Assembly: GCA_023014335.1 (NCBI GenBank)
Contig: JAECYW010000009.1
Location: 1-64,000, forward strand
Source: Galerina marginata
Taxonomy: Eukaryota; Basidiomycota; Agaricomycetes; Agaricales; Galerinaceae
DNA length: 64,000 nucleotides
Direction of reading: 5' to 3'
Below, piece by piece: positions 56,736-64,000 of the stretch; the first letter of the stretch is position 1; each line of letters opens with the position of its first letter. A program made the position numbers and the translations under genes. The notes below the pieces were generated by a model. The model made no database searches, was not told the DNA's origin, and saw nothing but the letters and a program-made list of their open reading frames with translations.

Positions 56736-57513
56736 AGTTTATGTCTGTCTCATTGATAATTACTTAGCAGTCTACCGTCGTAAATTTGGAAGCCCCGACA
56801 TTCGAAACGCAGGCGCACTGTTTACCTCAGATTGACTCTCGCCGTCCATAAGGCAAAATATAAGCGTGCAATATATCCCTTCCAGGAGGCTCCGTCCAGT
56901 ATTCGGAGTTCTGTATATTTTTCACAGCAAAAAAGCGATGTTTAAGTGCGACTAACCAGTACATATACGCATTGCTACATGCTTGATTTGCTGATGTTGG
57001 ACAATCATGACGGCCATGCCGTCACCTAAGTATGGTTTTTCACAATGTCTCAGTGTTCTTCAAAGGTAATCACTGATCAGGAAGCAGACATGGTCGAAAA
57101 AATTCAACTGGTAATGGTTCTCTTTCTCGTTCCTCGAAGAAGCAAGATTTTTCAGGTAATGCCTTCGAATGAAGCGTACGGAGAGCTCAAAGGCCTGCCG
57201 TTGGAAATTGGCGACTGCCTCCTGATGGAGAAACGGATAGCTGAGGTTGAGCTGAGGATGACGCAATCGATTACGTGCGCTTCCTCCGTGTCGAAAGCTG
57301 TCCCGTTCCTCCTTTCCCGAACGAACCCATGCCACTGTTACGGAGAACGAAGGAAAGGTCGAAAATTCAGTAAGTGTCATGAATATCTGTATGAGAAAAT
57401 CTCAAGAAAATCTAATGGGGATCATCGATCATCGCCTACTTCCACCTACGATTTCCTAGCTGCCAGACATTACATACTTACCGACGATTCACCATGCCAA
57501 GTCTGTAGCAAGA
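56736..57513. other. 5' flank of the APH-like gene; weak duplicated remnant at its left edge
   Basis: Patchy similarity to 51345-51500 continues to about 56.9 kb. A 172-codon open frame at 57045-57563 overlaps the APH start in another frame and resembles nothing known to me. Confidence 0.4.
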
Positions 57514-58747
57514 ATGGACTGTGTACCCATCGTCGAGACACCCATCCAAAAGTCTCATATTAGTCGGGTATCGATACCACCGGATATCCTCAAAAGTGCT
57601 AGAAATTTGATCGCTACTGCCAAGGCGAAGAGTCTGCCAGACAGTGAAGATCATGACTTGAAAGCCTTGAAAATAGAGGAAGGTGGCTATAACGAAGTGT
57701 TCTTGATATCTCCAGTAAGCCTTCTGCCGTTCTAGATTTCGAGTTTGGCTCTAACCCCACAATATCTAGCAAACTGGTTCGAGCCTTTTCAATGTCATAG
57801 AACCCTTCGTGGTAAGATTGCCAAAGGGAAATACTCTTCTCCCTTACCAGGTCATGAACGAGGTTAACTGTATTTCGATGATATCCTCACGCTGTCCCGA
57901 TATCCCAGTGCCTGAAGTGTACGATTTCTCTTCTGATGCGCCGGGGTCGTTCATCGCTCAAGAATACATCGACGGAAATCGTTTGAGCTCGTCGTGGAAC
58001 GGCTACACAGAGGACGAGAAACAACAGGTTGCACAACAGATAGCCGACATCGTCGTGAATATGGGAGAGATCCATTTCGACCAAATCGGAAGCTTCACAG
58101 GTGACGTGGGTGCTTTACTAGGACCGACTGTGGAGGGAAGCAAGCTTTTCAAAGGACGAGTTCGTATTTACTCTCTCCTTAACCATCTTCCTGCGACTGA
58201 TTTCAATGGATAGGCCAAATTCCATTCGCGAGAATGCTATGACATAGGTCCTTACAAGAACACGAAGGACTACGTTCTCGCCTGCTACGACAAGGAGATC
58301 TATTACTACACCCATGCTCTTACATCCGACATCGATTTCGACCTTTTCGAGGATATATCTCTGCAAGATTTCACACACCAACTGAGAGCGAAAAGGGAAC
58401 AATTGGCGACAAATTTTGTAGCTGCCGATGAGCCATTCGTGTTGGTACACGGCGATTTCAATGGACAGAACATCATGATGCAAGGTCCGAAAGTGAGGGC
58501 GGTTTTGGACTGGGAGTTCTCGGGCGCATATCCTTTGAGCGAGCTTGTTGGGGGCGTTGGCTTCGATGTTCTCGAGGTAATCGATGATGATTCAGAGGAA
58601 GAAAATTTGAAGTGGAATCGAAGGATTATGGCCCTGGTAGGCGAAACGGCGACGCAGAGGGGTTGGTCTGAAAAGTTGGTAGAGATTCTGGTTAGCGACG
58701 GGGATCCTGTCGTTGGACGTGCAAGGATGGAGATGTTTCCAACCTAA
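57514..58747 (+). CDS. Aminoglycoside-phosphotransferase-like (APH family) kinase
   Basis: The join is 57514..57714, 57770..58159, 58214..58747, 374 residues; both introns close in phase 0. The N-lobe has LKIEEGGYNEVFLISPQTGS (nucleotide-binding loop), FVVRLPKG with the likely catalytic Lys/Arg pair, and NEVNCISMI (helix C Glu). The hinge contains FIAQEYIDGNRL. The catalytic motif is VLVHGDFNGQNIM (HxDxxxxN) near residues 274-286, and the metal motif is AVLDWEFSGAYPL (D-W-E). These are the hallmarks of fungal APH-like enzymes, which phosphorylate small molecules or act as general protein-kinase-like enzymes; the natural substrate is unknown. The second intron has a weak donor (GTTCGT). The start is the first ATG after a stop in this frame. 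Confidence 0.85.
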
Positions 58748-61700
58748 CGTGTTATTCACAGTGGAATTGACTTGCACTTGATCTAGACCTCTGAAAATGT
58801 AATTTTGCCTCTGAGTTAACGTACACTGTCAGAGGTGGCTTGCAAGCTCCGCTCTTACTTTGAAGACGCAAGACTTACGAGGAACGACGTCCTTTTGCGA
58901 ATGGGACCTTCCAGACTGTTAAAACGTGGCGGTAATCGGCCAAACATCTGCCCCAACAGCAAGGAGAAAAAATACATTCAGGTCGTATATTACAGAAGTA
59001 GAAAAAGGGCAGGAGAAACGCGCCTACTACCCACCTTCCAAGCCACCTAGTCAGTAGGTTCCCCGGGTAAAACGTATAATAGAAATCACTGTCGAGAATT
59101 CTCGAAATTCGATGGCTGGCCTTGAGTTGGAGCAAAACGTCCCACATGGTTCGGAAGTGACCACGATTTCCGCAACCTTAGAGAAACGGCAATCAGATTT
59201 GAAATGCTGCATGAGAATCTGAAAAGACTGCACTGAAAAACGTACCGTATCTCATAGAGAGCGAGATGAAAAAATAAGTCGATTTTCTAGCGTCTTTCTG
59301 CCGACATTTTTGTGAATATCGCCAGGCTCCAATCTGGCGCCAGCCAGCCAGCCAAGTCGTTGGTCAGGTAGAATGACTGCGAATAGATCAAGTCGGTTTG
59401 AATCTGGGATTTGGAACTGTGACAGCCGCTGAATGCAACAGTTCCTGCCGCCGATTGGTAGCTTAAATGTTGTTACTAAAGCGTCGGCGCGGACAGTAAT
59501 GAAGCTGGGGTTTTTAGAGAAGATCCTAGAAGTGGTTATTAAGGGGGCTAAGGAGATCGATCGATGGACTTACTGATGAAGTTGAGCGACGACGAGGCGG
59601 GAGCAAAGTCGAAGTAAAGCTGGCAACAATCAATAATTGCTTTTAACCCTGAGATCCGCACGCCTGTCGCATATTCAAGATATTTATAAGAAACAAAGCA
59701 CAAAGGAAGATGAGAGTCAATAGACTCATGAGGAGAGAATGCTGAGGACGACAAACCGAACAGTGGGTGGGTGCCATCGCAATTACCCCCAGACACCAAG
59801 TAACGAGGTTCGATCACGATTGACTAAAAAATGAGACGTCTGGAAGGTGAACCCTAATCAGAAAACGATACTCGCGTGAGGTGAAAGGGCAAGGAAAGGA
59901 GGATAAACGATACGGAAGGAGCGACTGGTTCAGGTAGGCGGCCAGTAACGCTACAGCGATGCCAAAGTTCGAGCCAGAGTTGACACAGGATGTCGCCTCG
60001 CCCAGAGAGCGAAAAAAGCGATGAATACCTATTAGATACGCATCAGTCAAAGCGAAAAAAGGTCGAAAGAAGGAACTTAGAAAGAAAACATACAGAAAGA
60101 CAGCTTTCAGAAGCTAGGTCGCAAACTCAAGCTTAACTGGACATTAGCTCAAAGAAGTGCCGATTCGGAGGACCGTCAGGAGCGCCATTGCAGCTGAGGT
60201 AGGTGAAGAACGTAAACACCCTGCGCCGAGTCAATAACACGAGGTTTTTGACCTTTGGATAGCCGTCATGTAAAGACGCAGTCAGAAATGCAAATGAATG
60301 ATAGTCAGAGAGCGGTACTCACGGGACAGTCACAACTAAGCAAGAAACCAAGCATGATAGACGCCGTAAACTTGACAGGCGTAGGCTATGCAGGTTGAGC
60401 TGAGAGTCCAAATGTACTAAGCCGTTTTATCAATGCAAAGATCGTCTCGTCAGGAGTCCAAATCTGCTGCCAAACGTTTGTGCCTACATCAGTCACAGCC
60501 ACGAGAAACAAAGGAGGGACAAAATCACACTAAATGCGACAGCTTCAGGAAAGGATGAAAACAGCATCTGAACTGTTTTCATACTGGTAGTCCATGGGCT
60601 GCGTGTGGCGAAACGTTTATCGAAGGCGCGATGTCTCCGAGTCCAGTGGGTGCACGAGAATCGAGCACAGCCCGTGTCAACGTCAAGTCTATTTCGGTTG
60701 TGTTCTTGCGTAGTTCTTTCGTTCACTGTTTGACTTCGTAAGGAACTGAGGAGAGCGTAGAGAGCGAGAGGGGGCCCGTCGACACGACTTGGGCGAGCGG
60801 AAAAATGAAATTGATCAATTTGATGGCTGTTTTCGGAAGGTTCGCACGGACCCTGGGAATTTAGCCGTGGACGGTTCGAATTCACTCCCGCGAGTCTTCC
60901 TCATCTGAAAGGCTCGAACTCTGTACTTTCGCACCAATCGCCTCCTTTCCTCTCACAAGACCAAGGCTTTCAGTTACTGTGACCGTATATCATCTTTTTA
61001 CCTGCCAAATCTTCTCCATCGCAGCCATCGATCATTCTTCCCGGTGAACTGGTCTGGTCCCGTATGCATTTGTGTGCAGAGACTGATTGCTAGGACTGCA
61101 AGTACCCCTGCTACAAGACACGCTCCGGCGATCGAGGCGAATCCTGCAGGGGTGTCTGGTGTCTATTTGGCGATCTGCTTCTGCATCTATGGCATATGGA
61201 ATCCACACCTGTCTCGCCTCTTGAAACTTGGCTGCCCTCGCGCTGCAAAATCGGGGAAACCCGCTCCAGCCCGTTTCCTCATTCTTCATCGTCCCTAAAA
61301 CGAGTCTTGTAATGTATCCCGTACCATTACCAATCATGACCATCCCATTTTACTCTTCTCCAAACAACACTTATGCGACCATCTCGGAAGTGTTCACCCA
61401 ATCTTCCAAATTGTACGATTAGACACTGGCAGCATTTCTATATATCCTCTCCTCCAGTCCGCACTGTATACTTATGCTATCGGTGCTTTGTATTCTGGAG
61501 ATTTCCCTCTTCCGCCTAGGAACTACAACTTTTAATCCAGTTAAAATTTGGCGTGATATTGGTGGATGGATCGATCCGGAATATTCGAGCACCCAAAAGA
61601 TGCCTGGTCAGTGATAATATGCTTCGATGAATAATTCGCTTTCTATATAAGCATCTTGTTTTCTTTATCCTAGCCCGTCTTAAATCACCACTTTCACATG

Positions 61701-62700
61701 GCTTGATTCAGCAGCCTACCGCAATCACTCTGACTGGCTGTGCGGGCCAACACTGCGCGTGGCATGTACGAGACCCCAGGTGGGGACCGTGAGCGTGGAT
61801 CCTGGCCTTGTAGCTAAAGATGATGAAATGTCAGGTTTTAACCGGGGACAAGTCATTAAAGCCCTCGCGACACGGACATTGGGATAGGTTTCAAACTAAG
61901 AACTAGACTTGTACGTGAGTATAAGTATCTTCGGATCGCCCGCTATGACATCACACTTAGGATAAGAACAAGTGTGACGTCAAACCTACAACGCCATTTT
62001 CTAATTTATTTCCATCCGATTTGGAAAACCTGGTTTGTGGCTTTTTTAGCCTTGAAATAAAGCCATTCTTTAGCCTACAGTTTGTATAACATCGTCTGGG
62101 CAGCAGCACCGTCATTTACAAGTCAGGCGCAAATCAAAGACCTTTAGGATTTTAGTATTAATTTGTTAGAACTTTCTTTACATAGAAGACATTTGCACTA
62201 AAGACCAGGAAATTTCATGTGTTTGGCAGTGTCGGCGAGAGCTATTTTAGCGGGCACAAAGGTAGTTTCGTATTATTTAATACAGTCCACTCTCCTCCTG
62301 CACCTCGGAGCTTTCCCGGTGGTGTTGATGTCATCCGACGATGCCTACAAACTGTGAAAGAATTTAATTGATGAGAAAAGTTGTAATAAACTTACCTGAA
62401 GCTCGTTTAGAATCTTAATACCAGATCCTGCAGGTTGCTCAGCCACGACCAGAAGTCCATGCCCTCCCACGGCTCAAGCTGCAGCCACCGAACGAATGAT
62501 ATGGACAGGCAGAAGCGACGGCGGCAACGACGGAAAGTAGTCGAAATCACGGATAGGCAGGCAGATCTGCGAGCAAGTGAAGTAACAGGAGCAGAATGGG
62601 TATTGATGACGAGGCAGGCAAGCAGGCAGCTCGTTTACGCTGAATCGGTTCGTCTCCATTCTTAAGTGTTTCAACTTATGATTGACCTTCGCGGACTGGG
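58748..62700. other. Gene-poor region, no supportable gene
   Basis: Frames are short and overlap on both strands. A segment at 61430-61610 (plus) reads as a 60-residue hydrophobic stretch ending at a GTCAGT donor-like site (ILMLSVLCILEISLF). It could be an exon of an unidentified membrane protein, but no partner exons could be joined. Confidence 0.35.
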
Positions 62701-63690
62701 TGTTGACGTTGAGACCTCAAATGACGAGCTCGAGGTAAGCTGGAAAGAAGGTAAATAACGATTTGACGATGAATCGAGGGGGTACTTACTTGTGTATCGC
62801 AAAATTCTCCTTAATCGTCGCTTGACTCGACGGCTGCGACTGCGAGGAGGTACTAGTTATGAGGTAAGTGAGTTTTTTAGCTTTACACAATTATTACTTA
62901 CGTCTGGCAGCCACTAGCCTAATTTACCTGTACGGGGGCCTCGACGACTTGCACCCATCAAGTCAATATCACACCGAGGAACGCGAAACCGGTAAGGCCG
63001 GAGCGGACAAGCTGACTTCTTGAAGGAAAGTCCAACCATGCGGGAAGGATGTACGAAGGGATAGAGTTGATTTTTCGAGTTCAGAGGTGGGAAGGGTGAT
63101 GCGGGCCATTGTATGCGCCGCGGAAGGTGTGCTGGGATAACCTTGGTATGTTTGGGTCGTTATCAAATTGGCTGGGCAACTAACACGGAATGGCAGATGG
63201 CACAGAATGAATCAGGGTGCGGGGGTCACACAGGGGCGAATAAGAGGCTTCCGCGTGTTTTTGTTGAGGTTGAGACATCGAAATCACAAACTCGAGGGGA
63301 ACTGGTAAGACGGTAAGTTACGACTTGACAACAAGATTGAAGGGTTACTTATGCATTGCGTAAGTCTCCCTAATCGTCGCTTTACTCGGTGGCTGCGAGC
63401 TTGCGACTGCGGAGCGTTGAGGGTCGGCGATTTCGATGCCTAGTTGGCATGCAAAGGGAGAAAGCGCTTAGTCTTGTTATCACGAGGTAAGTGAGTTTTC
63501 AAGCGTTAAACAAACTATTACTTACCTACGGCAGCGACTATGTTTTGGGTCTATTCGGTACCTCGACAACATAGTTGCCCGTCAAGTCGATATCACGCCG
63601 AAGAACCAACGAAGAACACGAAACGGGTGAGACTGGGATGGACAAGCTGGGACGTTGAGGGAAAGTCCAATCACCACGTGAAGGATCAAC
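62701..63690. repeat. Diverged tandem duplication, period about 560 bp
   Basis: Copy one spans about 62701-63050 and copy two about 63262-63690. Matches in order: TGTTGA(C/G)GTTGAGAC, ACTTACTTGTGTATCGC / ACTTATGCATTGCG, TAATCGTCGCTT, GAGGTAAGTGAGTTTT, CAAGTC(A/G)ATATCAC(A/G)CCGA, GGACAAGCTG and GGAAAGTCCAA. GTAAGT-like splice motifs are conserved on both strands, so each unit may be a small spliced gene or RNA; no protein could be built. Confidence 0.7.
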
Positions 63691-64000
63691 ATTTAAGGCG
63701 TAGCGTGATGGAATAGCTATGTCCTAGATGCAATAAAACAGTGCCACAACAGCCGAAGAAGTGCAAAAACTTACAGCACGGGAGGTTAAAGCGGGATTGT
63801 GCTTAGCGCCGGTAAGCTGAGGAACAGTTGACGGTTGGTTGACGGTCGGGATTTGATCTGAAAGTCATATGATTTTTTCCACGGCCCAAACCTAAGCCGA
63901 GCCGGAGGGTTGATCAAATCAACAGTGTTGATCTTGACTCCTAACCACCATCTGCCTGCGTTCTTCATCCATCCCCCTGCTCCAGACTGCAGGAATCTGC
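63691..64000. other. Window end, nothing recognisable
   Basis: No gene or repeat end seen in the last 300 bases. Confidence 0.35.

Noticed and set aside
57045..57563. 172-codon frame overlapping the start of the APH-like gene
   Set aside because: It is out of frame with the APH exons, which carry all the conserved motifs, and has no recognised feature.

Overview
The window is nuclear DNA of a filamentous basidiomycete, most likely an Agaricomycete mushroom. Genes are split by many 45-110 nt introns with GT(G/A)AGY-like donors. The gene set is typical of that class: F-box proteins, a P450, an aminoglycoside-phosphotransferase-like kinase, a HNH-type protein, and a large membrane protein of a type I recall only from mushrooms. 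No bacterial operons, rRNA, convincing tRNA or CRISPR array were seen. Coding exons were joined by hand from splice sites, frame and family resemblance; no alignment or transcript data were available.

Layout. (1) 1-8764, minus: a very large PH-domain gene whose 3' end lies outside the window. (2) 8765-19862: a gene-poor stretch with one F-box gene and a NIMA-family kinase gene that carries several frameshifts and a nonsense codon. (3) 19863-27544: a nested transposon cluster. A tyrosine-recombinase retrotransposon (Ngaro/DIRS-like: gag, RT-RNase H, recombinase) lies between 256-bp direct repeats. A young, gag-only Copia-like LTR element has inserted in its gag gene, and a TIR element abuts its 5' end. 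(4) 27958-34393, minus: a gene island with a GNAT-ankyrin protein, an F-box protein and a 12-exon cytochrome P450. (5) 34446-43000: a 1.55-kb foldback transposon placed just upstream of the P450 start codon, diverged tandem duplications, and a hAT-like MITE with a perfect 8-bp target duplication. (6) 43606-58747, plus: a Ser/Pro-rich protein with an EH/EF-hand-like start, a HNH-like protein, a 1065-residue membrane protein and an APH-family kinase, plus a broken duplicate of the HNH gene's 3' end. (7) 58748-64000: no gene I can support, with one more diverged tandem duplication.

The genes do not form an evident pathway. The P450 has no biosynthetic core enzyme beside it in the window. The main story is genome dynamics: conserved single genes separated by islands of nested mobile elements, decayed genes and local duplications. 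Repeat copies differ mainly by C:G to T:A changes, several at CpG, which fits cytosine methylation of repeats.
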